64,000 nucleotides of DNA from Silene latifolia (Eukaryota; Streptophyta; Magnoliopsida; Caryophyllales; Caryophyllaceae): NCBI RefSeq assembly GCF_048544455.1, contig NC_133532.1, forward strand, positions 19,656,948 to 19,720,947, written 5' to 3'. The number at the start of each line of letters is the position of its first letter. The first letter of the stretch is position 1. The notes beneath the pieces were generated by a model. It searched no databases, was not told the DNA's origin, and saw nothing but the letters and a program-made list of their open reading frames with translations. A program made the position numbers and the translations under genes. Below are positions 44,887 through 56,236 of this stretch, piece by piece.

Positions 44887-47262
44887 TGTAGATACCTCTT
44901 TTCTGCACCTCCCGCAAGCCACCCGGTGATGATTGGGCCGCATGTTTGGTACACGGTACGATTTATGACAGTTCGTAAGTTTATCGTAAAGTGATAGCTC
45001 AAATACTCATATCTACCCCTTGGTCGTCATCTAGGTGTCATTACGGTCGTTTTGACAGTAATTAGAGTACATTTGGAGCCCGGGTCAAAAACCGTCTTCA
45101 TTTTCTAATAATCGTTTAAAATGCCGAGTCAGAATATTTTGGAATGTTCCGGATATTTCTATTCCATATTTTCAATCTTTTAACCTTTGGTAAATTATAT
45201 CCTGGAAATATTTTATAAATATTAAGGAAATCAAGATCAAACAGCAATTCCATAATAGAAACGCGGAAATCTTTCTTCCGCAGGGGAAAACCCTTGGGGA
45301 AAGGACGCAGCAGGTGTTGTGCCTCTTCCAAGAGACGCAGTGGCTGCTGCGGCTCTTCCCCAGTTCCTTTCTGCGTATTTTCAAATCTTTTCGAGATTTA
45401 CTTCCAAAGTTTCTCCGAAACCCTAATTCCTTCGCGTGATTAGTATAAATAGAGACCTTCGGTCTCACATATTTCTCACGCGGTGTCCGCCCTTCTCTTC
45501 TCCCTTTGCATTCTAAGACCACGCTCTTGCTTTTTGGCGCCTACGTGCTTGAACTTTCGACCACGTAAGCTCGGATCCTTCCGAGTACCAGCCTCGTTTT
45601 GCATGACCGACCAATTTGACCAACTCCACATCAATCAACTTAATCAATCTTGTTTAATTTCCTCTAAGAGGGCACTTTCGTCGTACATTCGAGTCGAGCA
45701 TCACTAAACGTTAACTTAGTTAATCTTGTTTCGTCAAACATGTAAGTCTGAGGGTGTAAATCCCATCTTTTATTATTGTTTTTATGTTTTTGTAATAATC
45801 ATTGTAAGGTTTACATCGAAAATACATTCAAACCCGATTTATAAAACCTTTATTTAAACCCTTTTTACGGATTAACAGGAGACAGACGTCGAGAAGGAAC
45901 GCAGCAACTACTGCGCCTCCTCGAAGGGACGCAGCACCTGCTGCGCCTCTTCCTGAGGCTGCCGCAGTTCCTGCTTTCCTTCTTCTTCCTTCATCTTTTG
46001 TTTAATTCGTTTGTGCTTTCTTTTTCATCTTTACTTGTTCATATTTCAACATAGTAATTTTAGCATATAATTCATTATTAACTTATCATCATTAAATTCC
46101 CGACTTAAATCCCTTATAATTCATATTTGCGGGTTTTCGTCATTAAAATCAATTCGGGTTTTCAGAGGTTCGATTCATCCATATTGAGTCTCTGAAATTC
46201 ATCCTTTGATAGATTTCCACTTGTTATTTACCATCATCATGATTAGTTCGTCATTAATAAATCTAATAGCCTGGTTAATTTGTCTTAGTTTGTTAATTCA
46301 TTTTTAATCTTGTCATTAATCTAGTAATTAATTCATTCTAAATAATTTGAGTCCATGTTTTATTGTTTTTATGAGTAGTTTGCATGTAAATAATCTGTTA
46401 AACCACTTCCATCCGAGTCAAATATCAATAATCAAGCATTAAATTTACCCACGAACATTAACAATATGCAGTTCCGGCTTCACAGCCAGAACTCAACTCA
46501 GGAACAGACGCAGCAACTGTTGCGCGTCTTCCAAAGGACACAGCTCTGCTGCGCCTCTTCCGGGTTGAATTCTGCCTCTGAACTTCCGTTGTTGCTTTGA
46601 CCTAATTATTAGTTTACTTATTAATTAACTATTAACCGTGTTATCATCCAATAATCTGTTCGTTAATTTATTTTCTCTTTTCTTTTCTAAACTCATCCGT
46701 TTTAAATGTATTTTCGACGTAAATCAATTAATCCGTTGTAATTATTGTAATTTTCTTTATTGTAATTTTTATTATTGTTTTGTTTGTATGCTTTCACATG
46801 CAATTAACCTAAATTCCTACTTCGACATTATTGTATCTTAAATTACGTGTTCACCGACTTAGTTTAATTCTCACATGCTAGGATTAATCTATTGGATGTT
46901 GCATTGCATGCATATAACCTTCAATATATCGAGTATGAATAACTTCCCTAATCATAAGTAGATGCCGCTATCGAGGCGGGCGTGATTAGGTGTTCGATCA
47001 AAAGAGCTTCCTAATACGTACCCTCACCCCTTACTCCAGATCTCTGTGAACATCCGTGTTCATTTGCATTCACGAGAGTCATTCTAGACATAGAATGCTA
47101 AGAGTAACGAGTTCTTGGTGTTTATGTCACTACTTTGTGTTTTGACATGACGCGAAGTATTCGAACGATTTCCAATTTTCCACAATAAATTGGTGGCGAC
47201 TCCACAAATGCAAAAGCTTGCTCGCTTTTCTCCTGAGCGACCCCCGTGGGCCCGCGTCCACA
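44887..47262 (+). repeat. 5' LTR of the Tat element
   Basis: Starts TGTAGATACCTC, ends GCGTCCACA, 2376 bp. TATA box TATAAATA at 45444-45451, immediately followed by the palindrome GAGACC-TTC-GGTCTC (45452-45466), which the solo LTR shares. Three paired palindromes at 45300-45358, 45893-45952 and 46502-46562, each with 30-bp spacing. Confidence 0.93.
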
Positions 47263-47265
47263 GTT

Positions 47266-47283
47266 TGGCGACTCCGCTGGGGA
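47266..47283 (+). promoter_or_regulatory. Primer binding site, Tat/Ogre type (tRNA-Arg class)
   Basis: TGGCGACTCCGCTGGGGA, four bases after the LTR end. Ogre/Tat elements are known to use tRNA-Arg; the match to a specific isoacceptor is inferred. Confidence 0.85.
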
Positions 47284-48064
47284 TTAATACACTTACGTGT
47301 AGCCAAGGGTGAAACTTGAACAAGGTTAGGGAATAGTTTGTACGAGACAGTTGTTGGTTTTCATAACTCGGTCTTCCTAGATCATTTATTCGGCCTTCCT
47401 AAGGCCCAACCCAACCCATTCGACCAATCGTCCCGTCTAGACGATCCAAATTCTTATTTGGGCCTAAGGATGGATAACGATTGACGTCAACCATACCATG
47501 GTACTTAATCTTGTTTGTATCAAGGACTTTCACTACTTGAGGAAATGGACTAGGAATCGGCCTTACTCCTGTTTGGTACGAGCCTCTTCACAAACCCCGG
47601 GTTTGATTGTTCGGTATGGCAACCCACCCTTTAAACCAAAACCCTCTTAAATGTACTCAGCATCCCGTTATAATGCCTGTATAAATGCTTGTATTAAATG
47701 TGATCACCATTTCTAAACAAAACCATGACGAATTTTTGCAAAAAACAAAACCTCTTTTAAAAAAAAAAATGTAAATTTTCGAAAATAGGCCAATATTAGC
47801 GCAAAAACAGTCGAAACTCTGTCCAATTGTCGAGTCAAAATTCGGGCCTCAAGAGCCCATTTCAAAACCTCACTTAGAGTCCACTCCTACAATTACACTA
47901 TAGTTGACTAGGACCAACATTTCCAAACCTTGTTATTTCTTCAAACCTCACTTGACACAAGTGACACACTCCCACTTCACAAGTCAAACCTTTTCTTCGA
48001 GTAAGTGAGCTAGAATGGTCGATCGTGTTTTGATTCGTCGTCGATCTCTTATCCAGTTTTCAAG
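47284..48064 (+). other. Untranslated leader of the Tat element
   Basis: About 780 bp without a usable ORF. Many pair-rich words such as ggtctagacgatcc. No extra ORF before gag is seen, unlike classic Ogre elements. Confidence 0.65.
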
Positions 48065-49996
48065 ATGCCTGGAACTAGTCACGCAAGTGTCAATGGACAA
48101 TCACCGAATAGTAATGATCAAATCATAGCCGCGCTCGCTCGTCTCCAAACTAGCCAAGACCAAGTGAATGATCGACTCCACACAATCGAGGGTCGAATTA
48201 TTGCTGTTGAAACTAGGTTACCTCCTACAGAAAATGAAATACTCCATGAAGTTGTGAATGACTTCGTGAATGAAAATCCTCCACCTTTTGTGGGAGCACA
48301 AGAGGTCAACCCTCCCGTAGGTCTGACTGAAGCTGAGAAACGACTCCAATACTTGAAGGAACAACTGATGTATCTCAAAGGGGATGATATCTATAGGGAA
48401 AACAATCGCAAGTATGAGACCGTGAGTTCCAAATTGCCAACCAACTTCAACATGACGGATATCCAGAAATTAAAGGGGCATGAAAACCCTTTGAACCACA
48501 TCCACGCTTTGAAGGACTACATGTCTATCAAAGGCATTAAACCCGAGATGTTCTTAAGGATCTTTCCTTCATCTCTCGACACTATTCCTAAGCAATGGTT
48601 TTATTCCCTAGAGCACAAGAAGATTGCCATCTGGGATGATGCCGCGATCGAGTTTGCTAAGCAATATGCAGATAATGCCGAGATCCAAGTCAATATGCGC
48701 ACTTTAGAGGTTCTTACCTAAAATGATCAAGAAGGCTTCACCGACTTCCTAAGTAGGTGGAGGAAGACTAGTACCCAACTTGTCGAATGTCCAGATGAAG
48801 CTACTCTCGTGGAAAAATTCGTGGACAACTTAAAGCCTATTTATGCAAGTCATTTGAGGTACCAAAACATTGAGACCTTCAAGGACTTAACTGTACTAGG
48901 GATAAGGATCGAAGATGACATCCGTAAAGGGCTCTTGTCCAAAACGGTGGGTCGTGGATATCAAGGCTCAACAATTCGTTCTTACGGCTCTACTAGTAAG
49001 ACTTATGAGGTTAACCTTCTCGAACCATCAAAGAAGAGTATCCCAGAAAGAAAGTTCACAAATATTGGGGATACATACTCCAATGTTGTGAAGAGATTGA
49101 TGAAAAAGGGTAAGCTTCAACCCATAGGGCCTACACCTGAACCAGAAAAGAAATCCAAATCCTGGGACGAGAATTTGTACTGCGAATACCACAAAGGTAA
49201 GGGACATGATACAGAAAAATGTTACAAGCTAAAACATGTACTTCAAGACATGATTGAAGACGGTCGCCTACCAATATCGCCTGGAGATAAGCCTAACAAT
49301 ACTCAGAATCCTATTGGAATTCTGATGATTATAAGTGAAGAAGCGACCTTAGATTGTTCATACCTCATTTCTCCAGTCGAAGGTGAGATCCATGCAATAG
49401 AGGAAGAAGGGAACTACTCAACCATTTCTCCTACTATCACCGACTTTATCGCATGGGCAAAGAGTGTGAATCGGCAAGTCTCAGAATTAGAAAATGTAGT
49501 GGAAACCCTACGTGATCCAAATGCAACACCCAAAGAACGTGCGCCGCTAAACCTCTCTCAAAATGCTACAATGCAAGAAGTAGTAACCGTGGTTGATGAA
49601 CTAATCGACCAAGTTATCCAATTGGAGGCCGAGATCATAAAATTGAGAGAACTTGCTACTATCAATGGACTATGGGCCAACGATGATGAAGATGAATACC
49701 TCACCAAACACTACCTAGTCAAAATCAGCGAGGAAATAGTTCAAAACAGTGAGGGCCAAGATGTAGACCACCTTACTCGTTCAGGGCGTCCATATCAAAA
49801 CGTTTCTCAAAATGGTCCCATAGCAAATGGTCCAATCATCAATACCAACGTTGTCACGCCAAATGATAACGAGGATACCTCTACTGACCATTTACTAAAA
49901 CAACTACAGAAGACAAAGGCTGATCTTTCAGTCTGGCAACTAGTTACAAGCTCGTTCCCACATCGACAAGCTTTATGCAAGCTTTGGCCAAATTAA
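48065..49996 (+). pseudogene. Tat gag, one in-frame stop
   Basis: From ATG 48065 the frame is open to TAA 48719-48721, and the same frame resumes directly to 49996; the stop context (LT then ND QEGF) fits a CAA to TAA change. Gag features: MYLKGDDIYR near residue 95, PLNHIHALKDYM near 140, RIFPSSL and WFYSLE near 165, and a CCHH-like knuckle YCEYHKGKGHDTEKCY near 375. A coiled Asp/Glu-rich region follows. A frame change occurs near 49980 on entering the protease. Confidence 0.85.
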
Positions 49997-51420
49997 ACGT
50001 GGCGCATAACTCCACACCCGACGACGTAGTCAACTTGGTCTTCCAAGATTCACCTAAGCTAAGTAACCCTGTTACTTTCTCGGATGAAGATTTGCCACCT
50101 TTCGGCGCTAGTCACAACTTGGCTCTTTACATCACTATCATTTGCTTAAAGAAGAATGTGCCAATGACCTTGGTAGATGACGGCTCGTCAGTCAACGTCA
50201 TACCCTTGAAAACGGCATACAAATCGGGCATGAAAGAGTCGGATTGGAATCCTACCAATCAAGGTGTTCGCGCATATGATGGTACACGACAAAAAGTGGT
50301 AGGACTAGTTAACCTTTCCATAGCCACAGGGCCAATTGAACGAAAGGTTAACTTCCAAATAGTGGACATTGAAGCATCCTTCAACATACTTCTGGGAAGA
50401 CCTTGGATTCACGCTTCCAAAGCGGTAACATCCACCCTACACCAGAAAATCAAAATCCCACTAGATGGTTAAGTGGTGACGATCACTTCGTCACCCATCA
50501 AGGCGGTAATAGAAAAGAGGTCAATTAACCAAGTGCTCGTAGATCCAGTATATGAGCTTGGGGGCTTCCATAGCATAAACGTCATAGATAGCGAGTTGGC
50601 ACCCTTATATTTTAATCCCCGCTCCAATTTAGTGGTCAACCACATGCTCAAATCTCAGGGATACTTCTCGAGAATGCCTTTGAATCCTATCCGAAGAAAT
50701 ACCTTTGCGCCTTACAAAGAAGGAAACTCTCAAAGAGTACCACTAGGATTAGGATACAAACCCACTAAAGAGGAAGTTCTCGAGATGCTCGCCCAAGTTC
50801 AAAACCGCAAGAACGTGGGGATCCAAATGCGACCCTATCTCCCTACCCTAAACGAATACTTCGTTAGAGAGGGAAGTCAAGAACTCTTTCACGGGTTTCC
50901 CGAACCTTGGCACTATCTCGAAAGAAAATTAGCTGGAATCGATATCTTTCACGATTGCTACTTCATTCCTCCAGAAACGGTTCATACCGTCAAGACTCGT
51001 CAAGCACCTTGCTTAGACGAGCAAGCTGTTAGCTTACTATTTGGAGAAGATCGATTTGTTAGAGCCGCGCAGGATGAGATCATTACCATGATACTTCAAG
51101 ACAATCACTTCAACCCTACCGCATTGATCACAAAACTAATTCGAATCAGCAGAAAGGATGGAGAAAGTCGATCAAGTGGACGAATAACCAAGGAAGACTC
51201 TTCAAGCTCACCACTGGAGAAGGAGAGATGTTCAAAGGAGAACCAGAAGACGATGAATTCAAGTCAGAGTCAGAGTCGGATTCAGAGTCGGAGTCTAGAG
51301 AAGTCCCTAGAGAGTCTCCTCCTGTCATCACTCCCACTCCCCTTGTTTCTCCTAGCTTTGCATCGAGTAGTAACAGTAGTTTGGGAAATGTCCCAACGGA
51401 TGTCCCTTTACCGCCACTGA
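49975..51420 (+). pseudogene. Tat protease and linker region
   Basis: Frame 49975-50472 has the retropepsin active site TLVDDGSSVNVIP (residues 62-74) and the FNILLGRPWIHA motif near the end. TAA at 50470-50472 is followed in the same frame by 50473-51420, with a G-patch-like GLGYKPTKEEVLEML segment and GFPEPWHYLE, as in the PR-RT linker of Tat elements. Overlap with the RT frame (51228 on) means a frame change near 51200. Ogre elements are known to splice an intron between PR and RT, so this could be intron-related instead of a mutation. Confidence 0.75.
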
Positions 51421-52326
51421 CTACCGAACATATGGCTTCTTTGTTTCAACTCTTTTCAAATTTTAATATGAATAAATTAGGTTCTGCTTACTCTTTGTGT
51501 TATTCTGAATGCAATTCTGTTTACGATGATAATGAGGATGATCCAGACCCAGACTCAATTGAAATACCTTCCTACATAGCCAAAGAAATACTACAAGAGG
51601 GGGAAGGGGGACCAGTTATAGAAAACATCGAGCCTATCAACGTAGGAACCGAACTAGAACCCCAAGAACTTAGGATAGGGACGACCTTGAGCCCCGCCGA
51701 AAGGGCCAGTTTCATAGACCTCCTACACGAGTTCAAAGACGTTTTTGCTTGGTCCTACAAAGACATGCCAGGGATTGACAGGCATATTGCAGAGCACAGA
51801 ATCCCAATCAAACCAGGTTTCAAACCCGTAAAACAGAAGCTTCGTCGAATGAGGACAAAATGGGCTCTTAAGATCAAAGAAGAAGTCGATAAGCAATTCA
51901 AAGCCGGGTTCATCAAAGTTTTCGAGTACTCAGACTGGGTAGCTAACATAGTACCCATACCCAAAAAAGATGCGAGAATCCGTTTTTGTGTTGATTTCAG
52001 AGACTTAAACAAAGCAAGTCCCAAGGATGACTTTCCTCTACCACATATCGACATATTGGTGGATAATACAGCAGATCACGTGTTATTATCTTTCATGGAT
52101 GGATACGAAGGATATAATCAGATCAAGATGGCCAAAGAAGATATGCACAAGACCGCCTTCGTTACTCAATGGGGTACCTATTGCTACACGGTTATGCTGT
52201 TCGGGTTAATCAATGCCGGAGCTACATATCAATGCACCCCAACTACACTATTACATGACATGATGCATAAAGAAGTTAAGGTATACGTAGATTATATGAT
52301 CGTCAAGTCCAAAGATAGAGAGGGGC
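51228..52326 (+). pseudogene. Tat reverse transcriptase, truncated, catalytic Asp lost
   Basis: After an acidic Ser/Glu repeat region come RT motifs: VFAWSYKDMPGID, IRFCVDFRDLNKASPKDDFPLP, LSFMDGYEGYNQI and KVYVDYMIVKS. The normal YVDD is YVDY here: Asp codon changed to TAT at 52293-52295, removing a metal ligand. The ORF ends in the LTR of element M, inserted at 52327. The first catalytic Asp (FMDGY) is present. Confidence 0.88.
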
Positions 52327-53717
52327 TGATGAGCTCCTATTTCTACCTAGTTTTGGCATCATTTAAAGCTCATTTGGTAACACTTGGTGACGGTTTTTTA
52401 CGTTTTTGACGTTATTTAGCCAATTCCATGTGCTTCACCATTTAGCATGATTTCAAGTGAAGATTAAGAAGCCAAGAGATCGAGAGAAGTGTGCAAGGAA
52501 GAGCCAAGAACAAGCTTGAAGAAATACCACGCCAAAGCCTTCCAAAGGATCAAAGGAAGCACGAAATAAAGACGCGTTCCAGGACCAAACTCGTACCGTG
52601 CGAGTTTCCAGACACCAGAACTCGCACGGTGCAAAAAATCTGGGTTTGATGGCGTTTTGTATTACGGGCCTTTCCTTTTTTAAGCCCATAATTATTAGGT
52701 TACGGTAGACTATAAATAGGATGTTTGCCAGTAGGTTAAGCATCTTTTTGTTCACTTTAATTAATCAAGTTGTAATTTGGGAATATTTTCATCTTTTGAA
52801 TTGGGTTTAGATCTAATCATGGAGAACTAATCTCCCTTTCTTCATCCGATTCAAAGGCTTAATCTTTGGTTGTAAGACTCCTTAATCCTTCCTTAATTAT
52901 CATTATTGTTCTTAATCTCTTTTGTTTAAATGCTTAATTTTGGAATCCTTGTTATATTATTGTGATTAAGTGTGATTTCCTTGTTGCATAATCTTTCCAA
53001 GTTCCTTAATTTATATGTTGTTGGGATTATTAAGTGTGATTTCCTTGTAATTCCATATTGCAACAACTTGTTATTAGACTAATGAATGTGATTTCTTCTT
53101 GGTTTAATTAACATTAGAGAGATTAAGTTGTGATTGCTCATTAATTGTGATTTCATTGTGAGTAATTCCACCTATTAGATTCCTATTGCTTCATCTTCTT
53201 GTTAATGAATCTATGTGTGTGATTTCCACTAGAGGAATTGATAAGTTGGGTCAATTATTAAGTGTGATTTCCTTGTGATTGACTTCTAATTAAGGGAATT
53301 TGGAGATTTAATCTCACTAATAGGACAATAATATTGATTAGAAGGATTGATTGAGGGGTTTTGTCAACTAAAGTGTCAAACTTTGGGTCGGGTTAAGTCT
53401 CTCTTAATATTGATTAATTTCCATCTTTAAACTCTTGATTGATTGCTTGCCTTGCACTCTTATTTGAATTTGTCTTGCTCTTGTTACAATTAAAAACCAA
53501 ACCAAACCCCGCTCCCCCCCTTTTTACATAATTGTTGTTACTTTTTCACAATTGTTCTAATTGCTCTTTTAATGTCACTATTGCAAAACCCATCTTCTCT
53601 TGGGTTCGATCCTTTGCTTACTACCTTAATAGTTTATAATTAGTGTTAAATAGTGTGCTTAGTGTTATATAAATTGTTAATTTGGCCGTCTTTTAGTGCG
53701 ACGTTTTAGGCGTGTCA
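52327..53717 (+). repeat. 5' LTR of element M
   Basis: Starts TGATGAGCTCC, ends GCGTGTCA; 1391 bp. TATA box about 52710 (actataaatagg). Carries the palindrome pair at 52590-52632 and six copies of a TGTGATTTCCTTGT-like word (about 52970-53285). Confidence 0.93.
52590..52632. repeat. Palindrome pair in the 5' LTR of element M
   Basis: CTCGTACCGTGCGAG (52590-52604) and CTCGCACGGTGC (52621-52632, then decayed), 31 bp apart with a 16-nt spacer. The 3' LTR copy is at 63335-63379. Confidence 0.9.
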
Positions 53718-53722
53718 AATTT

Positions 53723-53740
53723 TGGCGCCGTTGCGGGGGA
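53723..53740 (+). promoter_or_regulatory. Primer binding site, tRNA-Asp
   Basis: TGGCGCCGTTGCGGGGGA, one mismatch to the plant tRNA-Asp 3' end; five bases after the LTR end, as in element A. Confidence 0.9.
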
Positions 53741-53872
53741 AGGTAACGGTTTTTCTAGTGTTTTATTTGTTCTTTAGGATAGTTGTGTTAGTAATCTTTG
53801 TTTCTTGTTGATAGTGTCTTGTTCATCACTTGTGTGAACTTTTTGATTGTGTGCTCTTGTGTAGAGTTGTTT

Positions 53873-55560
53873 ATGGTCAATACTAGGAATTCAAGTGAAC
53901 CACTTTTTCCATTCAATCCGGAAATTCAAAGATCACTTGCTTGGATAGGAGGAGGTATTAGAAGAAACACTCCGATTATTGAAGAAGTTAACCCCGTTAC
54001 TCAACAAGACCAAGAAGAAGTTAACCCCCTTTCTTTTGAATCACAACCCATACCCATTTTAATCATCATGGGTGATCGTGAGGAAGAACAACCACATGGA
54101 CATGGTGAGAGAGATCAGAGAATCCACCAAGGCCTAAAACCATTAAAGAACTTACCGCCCAGGATCTCACACAAGTGCCCTTGTGTATCTCCTTTCCGGC
54201 CTTGGCGGAAAATGCCACCTTTGAATTAAAGTCCGGGCTCATTCACCAATTGCCCCAATTCCATGGACTTAGCACGGAAGATCCCAACAAGCATCTAAAC
54301 AAATTTCATGTTTTTTGCTCAAGCATGAAGCCTAATGGGGTTACCGATGAGCAACTTCAACTAAGGGCCTTCCCTTTTTCACTCAAGGACGCGGCAAACG
54401 ATTGGCTTTATTATCTTCCTACCGGGAGCATCACCACTTGGAATTTAATGAAGAAGGCTTTCTTAGAAAAGTATTTTCCCGCTAGTCTCTCCTCTCAATT
54501 GAAGAAATAAATAAGTAATGTTGAACAAATGGATGGGGAGAACTTGTATGAGTATTGGGAGAGGTTTAAACAACTTCTTGCTAGTTGCCCATACCATGGG
54601 TATACCGACCACGACCTTCTCTTGAACTTTTGTGGTGGTCTACTTGAGGATGATGCTAGGATGATTAAAGCCGCTACCCAAGGAGGGATTGAATATATGT
54701 CGGTCCTAGAAGAAAATGAGTTGATTGAAAGATTGGTAGGAAGCTCTAGGAATTTTGGGAGGAGAATTAAGAAGGCAAGTGGGACATTCTCTTCAAGGAA
54801 AGGCTCCAACCATATGGAGGAGAAAGTTGATTTTCTTACCAATTTGGTCAAGGAACTTACAAAAGGAGGTGGGAGTGCTTCTCATGCGAAATTTTGTGGT
54901 CTTTGTAATGACCCAACTCATCCCACCGATGGGTGTCAATCTTTGCAAACGGAGGAGGAAATTGAAGCGGCGAAGGCTATTGGGTTTAGGAAGTTTGACC
55001 CCTAATCCAACACTTACAATAAAGGGTGGAAATCTCATCCAAATATGGGTTGGGGTGGAAACCAAAATCAAAACCAAAATCAAAATCAAGAAGGGGCTTC
55101 AAACTCTTCATTTCAAAAGCCAAATCAAAATCAAAACCAATCCCAAAATTCCTTGGAAGAGATGATGAAAACTCTTACCATGAATCAAATGGCAATGCAA
55201 AACAATACCAAGGAATTTCAAACCTCCGTGCTTCAACAAAACCGACTCACCGACTCTAGGTTTGTTAACCTTGAGACCCAAGTTGGTCAAATCCTCACTA
55301 CACTCAATTCTCAACCCACCCAAGGAGGGAGTCTCCCTTCTCACACCATTCCTCCACCCACCAAGGAACAAGCAAAAGCGGTCTCTTTGAGGAATGGTAG
55401 AGAGTTGGTAGAGACACCAAAGGCTCCTAAGAAGACAATACCACTTCCTATTGTTCATGAAGTGGAGGATGTGATTAAAGATGAAATTGAAGTGGTAGTG
55501 GAACAAAGGGAAGCATCTACACCTCAACAAGTAAGGGTGAATGAACCGCTTCCGGAATGA
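53873..55560 (+). pseudogene. Element M gag, frameshift and two stops
   Basis: ATG 53873 (MVNTRNSSEP) opens the frame; a frameshift near 54165 moves it to the frame of 54175. The gag core then reads LPQFHGLSTEDPNKHLNKF, LKDAANDWLYYLP and AFLEKYFP, stop TAA at 54508-54510, then LYEYWERFKQLLASCPYHG, a zinc-like CGLCNDPTHPTDGC, stop TAA at 55003-55005, then a (NQ)n-rich tail and a coiled segment up to 55560. Both stops fit CAA to TAA changes. The frame change to PR is near 55550. Confidence 0.85.
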
Positions 55561-56212
55561 TACAAGGATAATTGACAAGAAGACTTCAAACCTTTACGAT
55601 ATCTTTCGTAAAGTAGAGGTAAACATTCCACTTCTTGACCTTCTTAGTAGTGTACCCAAGCATGCAAAGTTTTTGAAAGAGTTGTGCACTACTAAGAGGT
55701 CCAATAAGGCAAAGAGCATGAAAAAGGTAAGGGCTAGTGAACATGTGTCGGCAATTTTTCAAAAACGGTTGCCACAAAAATGTAGTGACCCGGGCATGTT
55801 CACCATCCCTTGTAAAATTGGTGACTTGGATTGTCAACATGCTATGCTTGATTTTGGTGCATCTATTAATGTCTTGCCCAATTATCTTTATGAGTCACTC
55901 AAGTTAGGGCCTTTGAAACCGACTCGTACGGTCATTTCTTTAGCCGATAGGTCCAATATCTATCCTAAAGGGGTTGTGGAGGATGTCTTGGTGAAGGTGG
56001 GGGAAATGCTTTTCCCCGCCGACTTCTATGTGATTGAAATGGAACCCGAGAAAGGCTTCACTCCCATTTTGTTGGGAAGGCCTTTCATGAGAACTTCCAA
56101 CACCAAGATTGATGTATCTAGTGGACGCCTCACAATGGAATTTGAGGGGGAAAAGATTGAGTATAGCATACATGAGGCTATGAAATACCCATCCGAGACT
56201 TCATCCTTGTGA
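55541..56212 (+). pseudogene. Element M aspartic protease
   Basis: Contains the Athila-type active site MLDFGASINVLP (near residue 105) and ILLGRPFMRTSNTKID near residue 180. The N-terminal part IPLLDLLSSVPKHAKFLKEL is the family's conserved lead-in. Ends TGA 56210-56212; another TAA follows before the RT frame at 56237, in the same frame, so pol was once continuous. Confidence 0.82.
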
Positions 56213-56236
56213 TTTCTTGAAATTTTTTAACCAATT

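Larger units (their letters stand above)
44887..52326 (+). mobile_element. Tat/Ogre LTR retrotransposon, truncated by Athila M
   Basis: LTR 44887-47262, primer site 47266-47283, leader to 48064, gag 48065-49996, protease 49975-50472, a linker region, and RT up to 52326, where the LTR of element M starts. RNase H, integrase and 3' LTR are not in the window. It inserted five bases after the LINE's target duplication; ACTTA (44882-44886) is its likely left duplication. Confidence 0.9.
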
